DNA from: JAGQOZ01 sp041399205 | GTDB taxonomy: Bacteria > Planctomycetota > Planctomycetia > Pirellulales > Pirellulaceae | Assembly: GCA_041399205.1 (NCBI GenBank) | Contig: JAWKTK010000011.1 | Location: forward strand, 186,001-250,000 | Direction of reading: 5' to 3' | DNA: 64,000 nt | Shown here: piece by piece, positions 46,988 to 56,860 of the stretch | Numbering within the stretch: the first letter of the stretch is position 1 | Layout of the letters: each line of letters starts with the position of its first letter | Notes under the pieces: model-generated | What the model was told of the DNA's origin: nothing | Database searches by the model: none | What the model saw: only the letters and a program-made list of their open reading frames with translations | Program-made: the position numbers and the translations under genes

Positions 46988-48799
46988 CTACTTGTCGAAT
47001 TGCATGGCCTTTTCGCGATGAACCTGAGCCAGATTGGGCTGATTGGTCTTTTCGTACGCCAAGGCCAAGCCCAGATGCGTCTCTTTGGACGCCGACATGC
47101 CGTTCAAACTGAACTGAAAATCGTCGATGGCGGATTGCCATTTCTGTTGTTGCAGATAGATCTGGCCGCGAGTTTCTCGATAAAGAGCGTTGTTCGGTTG
47201 CAGCGACAATGCCTTGGTCACCAGGCCCAACGCCTTTTCCAAATCCTTGCCCAACTGGGAAAGAACGTATGCGGCATTGTTGAGTGAACGAGCGTCATCG
47301 GGGCTGAGTTCAACTGCTTTGTTGAGATACTCTGCGGCAACTTCCCAGTTACTGTGTTGAGCAGCGACGGTTCCCACCGAAGACCAAATTTGCACAGGCG
47401 GTTTTTCCCAGGATGTGATTCGCTTGACCGCTTCCCAGGCTTTTTCGCCTGCCAATCCAGGCTCGGCTGTCATCAACGCCAACGTCACAAACGTATCGGG
47501 CTGATCTGGGCGAAGTTCGCATGCGCGGTACAAAAGTTCTGCGTTGTCGCCGTTGGTCATCGGTTCACCGGGACGTGTCGCCAAGGCCTTATAGATCTGA
47601 TGCAATTCCGTAGCGAAGGACTTGTCATCGGGGTCTCGATTTTGATACGCCTGGTCCAGAAGATCGTCGATGTCGGCTTTGCTGGTCTTGTCCTGCAACG
47701 CGTTCGCTTTGGCCCACAACAGATATTCGAATGGTTCCAGTTTCGCGCCGTTCGAGACCTTCGTTTCATAGGCCGAGCTAATCTTCTCTACCGTTGCCTT
47801 GGCTTCCTCCCATTTGCCCTGTTGCAAATAAAGCGCAGCCAAACCGATACGTTGTTCGGGAATATCTTTCACAACGCTCTTGAGATCCTGCAACGCTTCT
47901 TCCAGTCGCCCTTGGCGTTGGAAATGCATCGCTCGCAACGAACGAGCCAACGTGTTGCCGGGATCTCGCTCCAACGCGAAGGCCAGATGAGTTTCCGCCA
48001 AACGTTCCGCTTCCTTTTTGGACAGATCGGATTCGCCGGACAGATACCAATTTCCTAACCACGCATGCGCGAAAGGAAAGCCCGCTTTGTCTGACGGCGC
48101 AAGGCGTTTCATTTCGGCGACTGCTTCGGTTTGTTCCTCGGGCGAACCGTCTCGGTATACCGTGTATGCGCGTTGATATTCAATGCGTTCGTCGTTCGCC
48201 CCAAGCTGAGTCAGTTTGCGGTAAGAAAGCTTGGCGACATCGTAATCCTTGTCCTTCTGCGCCAAACTATAGACCAAACGATAATGCCTAATCTTTTGCG
48301 CGTCACCATAGAATGGAATTTTGACCATGCAATACGCCAGCGGCAACGCCAGCAAGAACGCGGGAACACCGCCCAGCAGATGCCAGTAGTTTCTGGTGCG
48401 AAACCAGCGTCCGACAAAAATAAAGAAGACGCCAAAGATTCTCCAAAAGACCTGGCCCATAGCGCGAAGAAACACGCGAACGGGCTTGGGGACCAACATG
48501 GCCGCGATGCCCGCTACCGTCTTGCCGAACGAGACGAACGCCACCGCGATACCTCGTTCTGATTTCTTGGCCGCCTTTTGAACGGACTTGGCGCTTTGAC
48601 CAATGGATGACTTGGCGACCGCTTTGGAAACCTGACGTGACGATTTGGCAATTTGCGTTTCCGCTTTGCGAACGCTTTTCTGTACGGATTTGGAGGTCTT
48701 CCGTAGCCATTTGGGATACAGAATATTCGCAAGCGTTTTCAGAAACTTGCGAAACGCGACTTGAATGCGTTGTGAATAGCTTCGGCGAAATGCAGCCAT
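46988..48799 (-). CDS. Membrane-anchored TPR protein A
   Basis: 603 residues. The N-terminal about 100 residues are Lys/Ser/Gln-rich and predicted helical with repeated SKSVQKS-like units. One or two membrane segments follow (about 115-165), including the conserved block RNYWHLLGGVPAFLLALPLA. Residues about 180-600 consist of at least eight TPR-like helix pairs, the best at the C-terminus (LNNAAYVLSQLGKDLEKAL). A paralogue with the same plan lies directly upstream, separated by 204 bases. TPR arrays bind other proteins; no enzyme motif is visible. The function is unknown. Confidence 0.85.
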   Translation of the reverse strand: MAAFRRSYSQRIQVAFRKFLKTLANILYPKWLRKTSKSVQKSVRKAETQIAKSSRQVSKAVAKSSIGQSAKSVQKAAKKSERGIAVAFVSFGKTVAGIAAMLVPKPVRVFLRAMGQVFWRIFGVFFIFVGRWFRTRNYWHLLGGVPAFLLALPLAYCMVKIPFYGDAQKIRHYRLVYSLAQKDKDYDVAKLSYRKLTQLGANDERIEYQRAYTVYRDGSPEEQTEAVAEMKRLAPSDKAGFPFAHAWLGNWYLSGESDLSKKEAERLAETHLAFALERDPGNTLARSLRAMHFQRQGRLEEALQDLKSVVKDIPEQRIGLAALYLQQGKWEEAKATVEKISSAYETKVSNGAKLEPFEYLLWAKANALQDKTSKADIDDLLDQAYQNRDPDDKSFATELHQIYKALATRPGEPMTNGDNAELLYRACELRPDQPDTFVTLALMTAEPGLAGEKAWEAVKRITSWEKPPVQIWSSVGTVAAQHSNWEVAAEYLNKAVELSPDDARSLNNAAYVLSQLGKDLEKALGLVTKALSLQPNNALYRETRGQIYLQQQKWQSAIDDFQFSLNGMSASKETHLGLALAYEKTNQPNLAQVHREKAMQFDK

Positions 48800-49003
48800 G
48801 GCAAAACGTCAACTTCGAATGAAAAGGGAGTTTCCAGAACCAAGTGTTGTACTGCACTGGGTTCGTCTAAATCGTAAGTTATAACTCGGACCAACTGGCT
48901 CGATTTTCACAATGCGGCGGCCTTTCGCACCAGATTCCAAAATTCGTTCATCATGCCATGTGGCAAAAAAACAACGTTGTCGGCGGAACGAGGTGAAACT
49001 ACA

Positions 49004-50869
49004 TCAGGGCAAACTGTCTCGAGCGTCCGATCTATCAACAATACGTTGGTGTATTTCGCTCAATTCCAGGTTACCGATTTCCCGATAGGCCTGTGCCAAG
49101 CCCTGATGAATTTCAGGCTTGTCAGGAATGCCGTTTAAAGCGCTTTCTAAGTCCGTAATTGCTTTTTGCCATTCGCGGCGAACCAAATAAACCGAACCTC
49201 GAGTATCCAAATAGTGCGGATTGTCGGGTGCCAGCGAAACAGCCTTGTTGGCAAATTCGATGGCCTTATCCAAATCTAACGGTTCTTGGTGAGCGTACAA
49301 CCAAGCTAGATTGTTGACGGTATCCGCGTCGTTGGGGACTCGCTTCAAGATAGTGGCAAAATGGTCTCGTGCCGCCAACATGTCACCTCGCAACACAGCC
49401 AACGCCGCAACTGTTTTTTGCGAATCGATGGTGAGCGACGCGATGTCGATGCGATCGCTCACTAGTTGTGCCACTTGCGTCTGAATTTCTGTCGCATGCA
49501 ACAGCGCCACCAAACGCACAATGACCGGTTCGGATTTCGCATCCAACTCAATCAGTTCGCTTAAAATGGACAGTCGATCTTCTGGCGAAAAATCTCCTAA
49601 CGCTCGTCGGTCATAATCTTGCAAACGCATACGCACCAAATTTTCCGACAACATTTGGTTGTCCGGAAAGCGTTTCACACCTTCCTGTAGCCAGTGAATC
49701 GCATCGCTGTTTTCTCCGACCAAGTTCAATGCAACGGCGTAAGCCAGGAATTCCGCTGCAGAAATCACCTGATCCGGTTCGTCGGAATTCATTCTCGGTT
49801 CAAGATCGGCAATGACGTCTCTTGCAATCTGATTGGCCGATGAAACTCGTCCCGCTCGCAGTGAAATCTCCGCCACAGAAAGCTTTGACAGGTTGTCCGT
49901 AGAAGTCTTGGACGCCGCATCCAAAATTTGATTCGCTTGATCCAACTGGCCCGAAGCCAAATAGATCTGCGCCATCAGATTCTGGGCTCGCTGATGACTC
50001 GGTTCGCGATCCAACGCGTGCTGCAGATGTTGCTGAGCCAACCGAATTCGCTCGGTTTGTTCCAACTCATGCGGATCACGCAGCAGCGAATCGGCCAGCC
50101 AAATGTGCCCTGGTACGAACCCGGGTCGATCCAGTGGCGAAATCTTCTCCATTTCAGATCGAGCTTGCGCGAATTGATTTTCTCGAGCCAAATTCAACGC
50201 CGCATCAAACACAACGCGTTCGTTCTGGACACCCAGTTGACTCAGTTTGCGGTAGTACAAGTTTGCCGCGTCAAAATCCTCTTTGTCCAGCGCAGATCGA
50301 GCGGCCATTTGGTAGTGCCGCGCTTTTAGTTCCGGCGTGTAGAACGGAATTCGCAACGCACAATATGCCAGCGGCATCATCAGCAAAAATGCAGGAACCC
50401 CTCCAAAGAGATGCCAGTAATTTCGGCTCCAAATCCAGCTGAGCGCAAAGTCACCCAATAAAACGCAGGAACGAACTCCCCAACGGAGTGGTTTCACTAG
50501 TTGCCGCGTGATCCAAAGGCGTTCCGCTGCTTGGAGAAAACCGTGCCACAGGTTGGCAATCCACTGAACCGCCGCGATTTGGAAAAAGCGAGACCCTTGC
50601 GAGAGCCGTTCGCTGGTTTTCGAGCCCAACGTCTTTTCTTCGACCCATTCCAAAGAGTAGCCGACTTTGTCTCGAACCGACTTTTCCAGCTTCTGAGTGC
50701 TTTGGACCACGTCCGTAATCTTCTGCAGCGAACCCGTCTTTTCGACTTTTCGCAGAATCTCTTTCTGTGCATTCCGAGACCGTCGGCCCATTCGGCTCAG
50801 AAAGTTGAACCAGCCGTCTACCAAACGGTGCCAGAATTTCCGGATTGTTCGCGGAGGTCGTAACCGCAT
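49004..50869 (-). CDS. Membrane-anchored TPR protein B, paralogue of A
   Basis: 621 residues with the same plan as the next gene downstream: a basic N-terminal cytoplasmic stretch (about 1-100), membrane segments with RNYWHLFGGVPAFLLMMPLA (about 150-169) then IPFY, and a long TPR array (about 190-615). The region LYYRKLSQLGVQNERV matches LSYRKLTQLGANDERI of the other. The copies differ widely in the middle, so the duplication is old. Both read leftward and are probably co-transcribed. A hetero-oligomer is possible. Confidence 0.85.
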   Translation of the reverse strand: MRLRPPRTIRKFWHRLVDGWFNFLSRMGRRSRNAQKEILRKVEKTGSLQKITDVVQSTQKLEKSVRDKVGYSLEWVEEKTLGSKTSERLSQGSRFFQIAAVQWIANLWHGFLQAAERLWITRQLVKPLRWGVRSCVLLGDFALSWIWSRNYWHLFGGVPAFLLMMPLAYCALRIPFYTPELKARHYQMAARSALDKEDFDAANLYYRKLSQLGVQNERVVFDAALNLARENQFAQARSEMEKISPLDRPGFVPGHIWLADSLLRDPHELEQTERIRLAQQHLQHALDREPSHQRAQNLMAQIYLASGQLDQANQILDAASKTSTDNLSKLSVAEISLRAGRVSSANQIARDVIADLEPRMNSDEPDQVISAAEFLAYAVALNLVGENSDAIHWLQEGVKRFPDNQMLSENLVRMRLQDYDRRALGDFSPEDRLSILSELIELDAKSEPVIVRLVALLHATEIQTQVAQLVSDRIDIASLTIDSQKTVAALAVLRGDMLAARDHFATILKRVPNDADTVNNLAWLYAHQEPLDLDKAIEFANKAVSLAPDNPHYLDTRGSVYLVRREWQKAITDLESALNGIPDKPEIHQGLAQAYREIGNLELSEIHQRIVDRSDARDSLP

Positions 50870-51049
50870 CTGTGATCACTCGATGTCGACGTAGTTTAGG
50901 AAAATTAACCAATTATCGAGGTTAGGACAATTTTACGGTAAAAAATAGCGCTGGATGATTGTGTTCGTCATTATGGGGAATAGAATGAAGGGCGACGAGT
51001 GCTAGCAATCTAACTTTGCGAGAACCTTTCGCAACTTGGAGTATTTACG

Positions 51050-51792
51050 ATGAAGTCTAAGTCAGTGTTTAGTGTCGCCGTTCTTTTGGCGTTGGCCGGT
51101 AGCGTATTTGCGTCGTTGGATATCAACGAAGTGCGAATTGACGAATCTGGTATCGAAAACAACGAATACTTTGAGCTTTATGCCAATGGCATGAATGTCA
51201 ATTTGGGAGATTTGACTTATTTGGTCATCGGTGACAGTAGTGCTGGAAGTGGCGTTATTGAGGAAGTTGTTGCCCTGCCGAATATCACGCTCAACAGTGG
51301 CGAATATTTTCTGGTTGCGGAAGCTTCGTTCAACATGGGTCCAACGCCGGATTTAGTGGTATCGCTGAATTTTGAATACGACAACGTGACTCACTTGGTT
51401 GTCCGCAATTTTTCGGGATCGCTCTTTCAGGACTTGGACACGGAAGCCGACGGTGGTGATGGAAACCTAGATATTACGCCATGGTCGGAAGTGATCGATG
51501 CCGTCCAGCCTGCTAAGTTCTGACGATTTTTTGGCGACAAGGTATACGGCGCGCATTGGGCGGAGTTGATGTTGGTGGCGACGGCAACTTTATCCCGAAC
51601 CACGTTTACCGATCTCCAGACGGTGGTGACTTTGAAATCGACGATCTGTTCTTGGTGGACGATGACACCCCAGGAGCCAGCAACGGAGCAGCAGCGGTTC
51701 CCGAACCGTCAGCCTTCTTGCTATTGGGCTTGGTTGGTGGAGTGGCAGGACTTGGCAAGTGGTTGCGAAATCGACGCCAAGCGGCCGAATAG
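51050..51792 (+). pseudogene. Lamin-tail-like PEP-CTERM protein with stop and frame break
   Basis: Starts at ATG 51050 with a signal peptide (about 1-22), then a lamin-tail-like segment (INEVRIDESGIENNEYFELY). The first frame stops at TGA 51521-51523, yet the same frame continues sensibly after it (RFFGDKVYGAHWAE) to about 51565. There one base appears missing, and the sense continues in another frame (VDVGGDGNFIPNHVYR) to 51792. The end is a PEP-CTERM signal: VPEPSAFLLLG, hydrophobic stretch, KWLRNRRQ. So one stop and one shift, or a small group of indels around the six-T run at 51527, break the gene. Confidence 0.85.
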
Positions 51793-51825
51793 TCCGCATC
51801 TGAATCGTCATAGACTGACTTCATC

Positions 51826-51854
51826 AAGCTCGTTCGAATCGAACGAGCTTTTTT
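51826..51854 (+). terminator. Strong terminator after the PEP-CTERM gene
   Basis: AAGCTCGTTCG (51826-51836) pairs perfectly with CGAACGAGCTT (51840-51850) around AAT, followed by T residues to 51854. It separates this gene from the sucCD promoter. Confidence 0.92.
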
Positions 51855-51895
51855 CATGCGCCATTAGGACGCCGCTCGTCGGTTCGGCCCTATCC

Positions 51896-51923
51896 TTGAC
51901 CAATCTTGGGGCCTCTCTATAAT
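51896..51923 (+). promoter_or_regulatory. Sigma-70-type promoter of sucCD
   Basis: TTGACC (51896-51901), a 16-base spacer, and a perfect TATAAT (51918-51923). The start site should be near 51930, giving a leader of about 95 bases to the sucC ATG. Confidence 0.8.
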
Positions 51924-52024
51924 CCCGAACTTATTCTCTCTATCCGGACCGATTCCGCAAGACTTGCCTATGATTCGGCCGGTTCGTGCCCTTCGCATTG
52001 ACTCACTTGGAAGGTTCCGAGCAC

Positions 52025-53212
52025 ATGAAAGTCCATGAATTTCAGGCCAAGAAGATTTTAGGGGACGCAGGCGTTGCTGTACCCCGAGGTATCGTCGCGA
52101 AAACTCCGGACGAAGCCGCAGCCGCCTTCACTACTTTGGGCGGATCGATTGCCGTGGTAAAAGCTCAGATTCACGCAGGTGGACGAGGCAAGGGAACCAT
52201 CAAAGAACACCCGGAACAACATGGTGTTCAGTTGGTTAAGAGTGCCGACGAAGCAAGACAAGTAGCAGCCAATATCCTAGGCAACACGTTGGTGACCATC
52301 CAAACCGGCGCCGAAGGAAAAGTGGTCAACCAAGTTTTGATCGAGGAAGGCTGCGATATCGCTCGGGAATTGTACCTAGGAATCCTTCTAGATCGCGCTA
52401 CCGCCACACCGGTCTTAATGGCGTCGACGGAAGGCGGCATGGATATTGAAAAAGTGGCCGCCGAAACGCCCGAAAAGATCTTGAAGGAGCATTTTGATAC
52501 CGGTGTCGGCTTGCAACCATATCAAGTTCGCAAGCTGTGCAAGAAGCTGGGACTGGAAGGGGCGTCGGTTCGATCGGCAACCAAATTCATGCAGACGCTT
52601 TCCAAAGTATTTGTCGAAAAAGACTGCAGCTTGATGGAAATCAATCCCCTGGTGGTTACGGGCGCAGGCGAATTGATTGCGCTGGATGCCAAAGTAAGCT
52701 TCGACGATAGCGGCTTATTTCGCCACAAAGAATTCGCTGAATTGCGAGACCTTTCGGAAGAAGAACCAATGGAGGTTCGCGCAGGCGATGCTGGGCTAAG
52801 CTACGTCAAATTGGATGGCAACATTGCTTGCTTGGTCAATGGTGCCGGTTTGGCAATGAGCACCATGGATTTGATCAAATTGCATGGCGGCGAACCTGCC
52901 AATTTCTTGGACGTTGGTGGTGGAGCGAACGTAGAGCAGGTTTCGGAAGCGTTCCGCATTTTGCTGGGCGATTCGAACGTCAAGGCAGTGCTAGTGAACA
53001 TCTTTGGCGGCATCATGCGTTGCACGACCATCGCCAACGCGTTGGTTGAAGCCTACAAGACCGTTGGATTCACTGTGCCGCTGGTTGTTCGTCTGGAAGG
53101 AACCGAAGTGGACGAAGGCCGAAAGATCATTGCCCAAAGCGGTGCGGATATCATTTCCGCCGAAGGGCTGACCGACGCGGCCAAGAAAGTGGTCGCTGCC
53201 GCCGGAGCTTAG
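52025..53212 (+). CDS. sucC: Succinate-CoA ligase (ADP-forming) beta subunit
   Basis: 395 residues from ATG 52025, with GGAAGG about nine bases upstream and the typical MKVHEFQAKKIL start; a frame opening at 51986 is not needed. ATP-grasp domain (about 1-230) with GGRGKG (about 51-56), and the C-terminal ligase domain with VNIFGGIMRCTTIANA (about 325-340). It joins succinate and CoA with ATP formation in the TCA cycle as a complex with SucD. sucD follows 61 bases downstream; one promoter before sucC and one terminator after sucD define the operon. Confidence 0.97.
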   Translation: MKVHEFQAKKILGDAGVAVPRGIVAKTPDEAAAAFTTLGGSIAVVKAQIHAGGRGKGTIKEHPEQHGVQLVKSADEARQVAANILGNTLVTIQTGAEGKVVNQVLIEEGCDIARELYLGILLDRATATPVLMASTEGGMDIEKVAAETPEKILKEHFDTGVGLQPYQVRKLCKKLGLEGASVRSATKFMQTLSKVFVEKDCSLMEINPLVVTGAGELIALDAKVSFDDSGLFRHKEFAELRDLSEEEPMEVRAGDAGLSYVKLDGNIACLVNGAGLAMSTMDLIKLHGGEPANFLDVGGGANVEQVSEAFRILLGDSNVKAVLVNIFGGIMRCTTIANALVEAYKTVGFTVPLVVRLEGTEVDEGRKIIAQSGADIISAEGLTDAAKKVVAAAGA

Positions 53213-53273
53213 TTCGGCTGCTTCGTTCCTTCGCACCATCCAATCAAAAACTATTTGGAAGAGATCTATTGCC

Positions 53274-54149
53274 ATGAGCATTCTCGTTAACAAAGAAACT
53301 CGAGTTATCTGCCAAGGAATTACTGGTCGAGTGGGAGAGTTTCACACCAAGGGTTGCCTGGAGTACGGTACCAAGATGGTCGGCGGTGTCACGCCGGGTA
53401 AAGGCGGTGAAACCGTGCAGGGATTGCCCGTCTTTGACACAGTAGAAGAGGCAGTTGCTCAGACCGGCGCCAACGCCACCATGATCTTTGTCCCGCCTGC
53501 TTTCACCGCAGATGCCATTCTGGAAGCAATTGACGCCGGGATCGAAGTGATTACGGCCATCACCGAAGGCGTCCCGCCACTCGATATGGTTCACGTTTAC
53601 GACGTAGTCAAACGAAGCAAGTCGGTCCTGATTGGCCCCAACTGCCCGGGCGTCATTACTCCCGAAGAATGCAAGATTGGCATTATGCCTGGCTACATTC
53701 ACAAGAAGGGCCCCATCGGCGTTATGAGTCGCTCCGGAACGCTGACGTATGAAGCGGTATGGCAGCTCAGCAATCTTGGCTTGGGGCAAACAACATGCGT
53801 TGGACTGGGCGGAGACCCGATTGTGGGAACTTCGTTCATTGATCTCCTAGAGATGTTCCAAAACGATCCGGAAACCGAAGCCATTTTGATGATGGGCGAA
53901 ATCGGAGGTTCGGCCGAAGAAGAAGCCGCGGCTTACGTCAAGCAACACGTTACCAAGCCGGTGGCCGCCTTCATCGCTGGGCGAACCGCACCTCCTGGCA
54001 AGCGAATGGGACACGCCGGTGCGATCATTTCAGGTGGCAAGGGCACAGCTGCAGAAAAAGTCGCTGCCTTGGAAGACGCCGGTATTGTCGTCGCGGAAAG
54101 CCCGGCCGACATGGGTACGGCTGTACAACGAGCAATTGCAAAGGCTTAA
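53274..54149 (+). CDS. sucD: Succinate-CoA ligase alpha subunit
   Basis: 291 residues, normal length. CoA-binding Rossmann domain (about 1-125: CQGITGRVGEFHTKG, PNCPGVITPEECKIGIMPG) and the ligase domain. The active-site His that is phosphorylated is in RMGHAGAIISGGKGTA (about 246). It forms the complex with SucC from the same operon. ATG has GAAGAG about ten bases upstream. Confidence 0.97.
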   Translation: MSILVNKETRVICQGITGRVGEFHTKGCLEYGTKMVGGVTPGKGGETVQGLPVFDTVEEAVAQTGANATMIFVPPAFTADAILEAIDAGIEVITAITEGVPPLDMVHVYDVVKRSKSVLIGPNCPGVITPEECKIGIMPGYIHKKGPIGVMSRSGTLTYEAVWQLSNLGLGQTTCVGLGGDPIVGTSFIDLLEMFQNDPETEAILMMGEIGGSAEEEAAAYVKQHVTKPVAAFIAGRTAPPGKRMGHAGAIISGGKGTAAEKVAALEDAGIVVAESPADMGTAVQRAIAKA

Positions 54150-54184
54150 CCGCACTCTGTCACGGCAGGTCCAAATGGATCCAG

Positions 54185-54223
54185 ACGGTGGCCGTTCCTA
54201 TTTGGTCGGCCACCGTTTTTTTT
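54185..54223 (+). terminator. Terminator of the sucCD operon
   Basis: ACGGTGGCCG (54185-54194) and CGGCCACCGT (54207-54216) form a perfect 10-bp stem, followed by eight or nine T. It lies about 36 bases after the sucD stop. Confidence 0.95.
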
Positions 54224-54323
54224 GCTTCGCCGATCGATAACGTAAGCCAGTATCGCAGGCAAGATTGGGGTAGAATGACGAGCTCGACATTCAAGTAGCC
54301 AGGATTACCAAGGGAAGTTTGCA

Positions 54324-55505
54324 ATGCATTTGAAATTCAATCTGTTTTGGAAAATGGTCGTGTGGATATTTGTTTTGGGATCGGCCGCGGTCGCGCAGAA
54401 AACAGCAGTGGCACCGGTTGAAGGTGCCAAGTTGGGCGACACCAAAAACGTGCACCAATGTGGCAATCTGTTTCTGGCAGGCCAACCTACCGAAAGCGAT
54501 TTTGCGAACCTTCGCCAAAACGGCGTAACGCGAATCATTACGCTCAGAGCCGACGGCGAAATTGACTTCGACGAAGCCGCCAAATCAAAGGAAGCCGGCC
54601 TGGAGTTCGTCTCCATGCCCATCGATTCGCCCGATGCCATTACAGATGATTTTCTCAGCGAACTTCGCAAACTACTGAGCGACAAAGGCAAACCCACTCT
54701 GTTGCATTGCGGCTCGGCAAACCGAGTTGGTGCGGTGTGGATGGCGCATCGAGTTTTGGACGAAGGCGTGGACCTGGAAACCGCGTTGGCCGAAGCCAAG
54801 GAAGTAGGCCTGCGCAGCGAAGCGATGGAAAGCCGAGTAAAAGAGTATATCGTTCAGCAATCGTCCAATTCGACCAGCGAACAAAGCGTGAATCCCGGCA
54901 TCAACGATCGCTTTCTTGACCCGGCTCTGGACATCAAGGAATGGATAGAACGGTTTGAAGTGGAAAGCCGAGAAGTTTTTGGCAATCGAGACCGAGTGCT
55001 GGCGGCCATGCAACTGCAGCCCGGCATGGTCGTCGCCGATGTGGGTGCCGGTACCGGCGCGTTTACTCGAGTTTTTTCAAAAGCCGTTGGTCCAAACGGT
55101 TGGGTCTACGCGGTAGATATTTCGCCCAAATTTTTGGAACATATTAGCTCGAAGTCGGCCGAAGAAAAACTGGGAAATGTTTCGGCCGTGTTTGGTAGTG
55201 CCACGTCCATCAACTTGCCTCCCGCTTCTGTGGATGTGGTCTTCATTTGCGATACGTATCATCACTTTGAGTATCCGGAATCAACCTTGGCGTCCATCAA
55301 CAAAGCGCTCAAGCCTGGCGGCAAGCTGGTTCTAATTGACTTTGAACGGATTCCTGGGAAGTCTCGCGAATGGACGCTCAGCCACGTTCGCGCCGGCAAA
55401 GACGTTTTTCGTCAAGAAGTGGAAGCTGCTGGCTTTGCGCTGCAAGAAGAAGTGAAAGTGGAAGGGTTCGAAGAAAACTATTTCCTGCGTTTTCAAAAGC
55501 GATAA
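54324..55505 (+). CDS. Exported fusion of phosphatase-like domain and SAM methyltransferase
   Basis: 393 residues. A signal peptide at about 1-25 predicts export. Residues about 30-175 resemble the DUF442/beta-lactamase-hydrolase-like relatives of dual-specificity phosphatases: NLFLAGQPTESDFANLRQNG, then LHCGSANRVGAVW. In that loop only four residues separate Cys and Arg, not five, so phosphatase activity is doubtful. Residues about 205-390 form a class I methyltransferase: motif I VVADVGAGTGAFTRVF, then VYAVDIS and the post-I region LKPGGKLVLIDF. Methyltransferases with signal peptides are unusual because SAM is cytoplasmic. It has its own start after the sucCD terminator, so it is a separate unit. 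Confidence 0.87.
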   Translation: MHLKFNLFWKMVVWIFVLGSAAVAQKTAVAPVEGAKLGDTKNVHQCGNLFLAGQPTESDFANLRQNGVTRIITLRADGEIDFDEAAKSKEAGLEFVSMPIDSPDAITDDFLSELRKLLSDKGKPTLLHCGSANRVGAVWMAHRVLDEGVDLETALAEAKEVGLRSEAMESRVKEYIVQQSSNSTSEQSVNPGINDRFLDPALDIKEWIERFEVESREVFGNRDRVLAAMQLQPGMVVADVGAGTGAFTRVFSKAVGPNGWVYAVDISPKFLEHISSKSAEEKLGNVSAVFGSATSINLPPASVDVVFICDTYHHFEYPESTLASINKALKPGGKLVLIDFERIPGKSREWTLSHVRAGKDVFRQEVEAAGFALQEEVKVEGFEENYFLRFQKR

Positions 55506-55536
55506 CCTGAAAGTTGGTGTAGTTGGTTCAACGTGA

Positions 55537-56820
55537 ATGTGCGACAATTCTGGTATGCACGAATCAACATCTCAACTCGGAGCCTGTAGTTGGGCGGATG
55601 CCCTGGATCAGTTGGTTGACCAGCGATTTCCTTCGTTGGTCAGCCTGCGACGGCAATTGCACCAAAGCCCGGAACCGTCAGGCGAAGAACGCGAAACCAG
55701 TTTACGACTGTACCAAGATATCGGTTCGCTAGGACCGTATGTGCAACTGGGGCCGGATGGCATCGGTGTCATCGCAGACTGGGACCTAGATCAATTGCCG
55801 TCCGGATTTCCGCTCTTGGCATTACGAGCCGACATTGACGCGTTGCGCATCCACGATGAAAAGGATGTGGAATATCGCAGCAAGAAGGACGGATTGATGC
55901 ACGCCTGTGGGCATGACGTCCATACCACCATCATGTCGGGCGTCGTGGCGACAATCTGTCAGATGAAGAAGCAGGGCAGTTTGCCTTGGCCGGTTCCGTT
56001 GCGAGCCATTTTTCAGCCGGCCGAAGAAATCTGCCAAGGCGCTGACACCATGATCAAGGCCGGCGCGCTGGACGGTGTCGGAGCCATCCTGGCCACGCAC
56101 GTGGAACCTCGCCTACCGGTCGGAACCATCGGTTTCCGCGAAGGTGTGCTGACAGCCAGTTGTGACGAAATGCGCATTCAAATTATCGGGCAAGGTGGCC
56201 ATGCTGCGCGGCCTCACGAATCACGCGATCCCATTTGCGCCGCTGCCACGCTAATCCAGTCGCTGTACCTACAGATTCCACGTGCCACAGACAGCTTGGA
56301 TTCCGTAGTGGTCACTGTCGGTAAGATTGTTGGCGGACACAATTTTAATGTGATACCAGAGCGAGTGATCTTGGAAGGTACGGTGCGAACGCTGGACACG
56401 GCCGTTCGCGATAACGCCGTCGATCATATTCGAAGAATTGCTGCTGGCGTGGGCCAAACGTCTGACACAGAAATCACCGTCGAATTCGGTCTGAACGCAC
56501 CGCCCGTCACCAACGATGCTCGGATCATTCGCATGCTACAAGGCATCGCGCACGAAGTGTACGGCCCGAGTGCCATTCGGAAGATTATTCGGCCCAGCAT
56601 GGGAAGCGAAGACTTTGCGTTCTATCTAAAAACGGTGCCAGGCGCTATGTTGCGAATTGGCGTTCGCGGCGATGCCATCGGTCGGCATGGTTTGCATACC
56701 TCGCTGTTTGATATTGATGAAGAAGCCATGCGAGTTGCGATTCGTGTTTTGGCGCGAGCTTGCATTCGATGGTACGACCCAGATTCGCCCAATCCGATCA
56801 GTTTGGATATCGATTCATAG
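55537..56820 (+). CDS. M20D metallo-amidohydrolase (hippurate/N-acyl-amino-acid hydrolase type)
   Basis: 427 residues from ATG 55537 (ATG 55555 is an alternative). M20D signatures: RRQLHQSPEPSGEE (about 37-50), ALRADIDALRIHDEKD, HACGHDVHTTIM (about 125-136; Cys and His bind metal), FQPAEEICQGADTM (catalytic Glu pair), and SMGSEDFAFYL (about 347-357) near the end. The dimerisation domain (about 210-320, GGHAARPH) is present. It hydrolyses N-acyl or N-acetyl amino acids; the exact substrate cannot be read. The gene ends 40 bases before the YbdK-type ligase, probably one operon; no signal peptide is seen. Confidence 0.92.
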   Translation: MCDNSGMHESTSQLGACSWADALDQLVDQRFPSLVSLRRQLHQSPEPSGEERETSLRLYQDIGSLGPYVQLGPDGIGVIADWDLDQLPSGFPLLALRADIDALRIHDEKDVEYRSKKDGLMHACGHDVHTTIMSGVVATICQMKKQGSLPWPVPLRAIFQPAEEICQGADTMIKAGALDGVGAILATHVEPRLPVGTIGFREGVLTASCDEMRIQIIGQGGHAARPHESRDPICAAATLIQSLYLQIPRATDSLDSVVVTVGKIVGGHNFNVIPERVILEGTVRTLDTAVRDNAVDHIRRIAAGVGQTSDTEITVEFGLNAPPVTNDARIIRMLQGIAHEVYGPSAIRKIIRPSMGSEDFAFYLKTVPGAMLRIGVRGDAIGRHGLHTSLFDIDEEAMRVAIRVLARACIRWYDPDSPNPISLDIDS

Positions 56821-56860
56821 CTACCGGTCTTGCAGTGCCTTAACGCAAAAGGGGTTGTTG

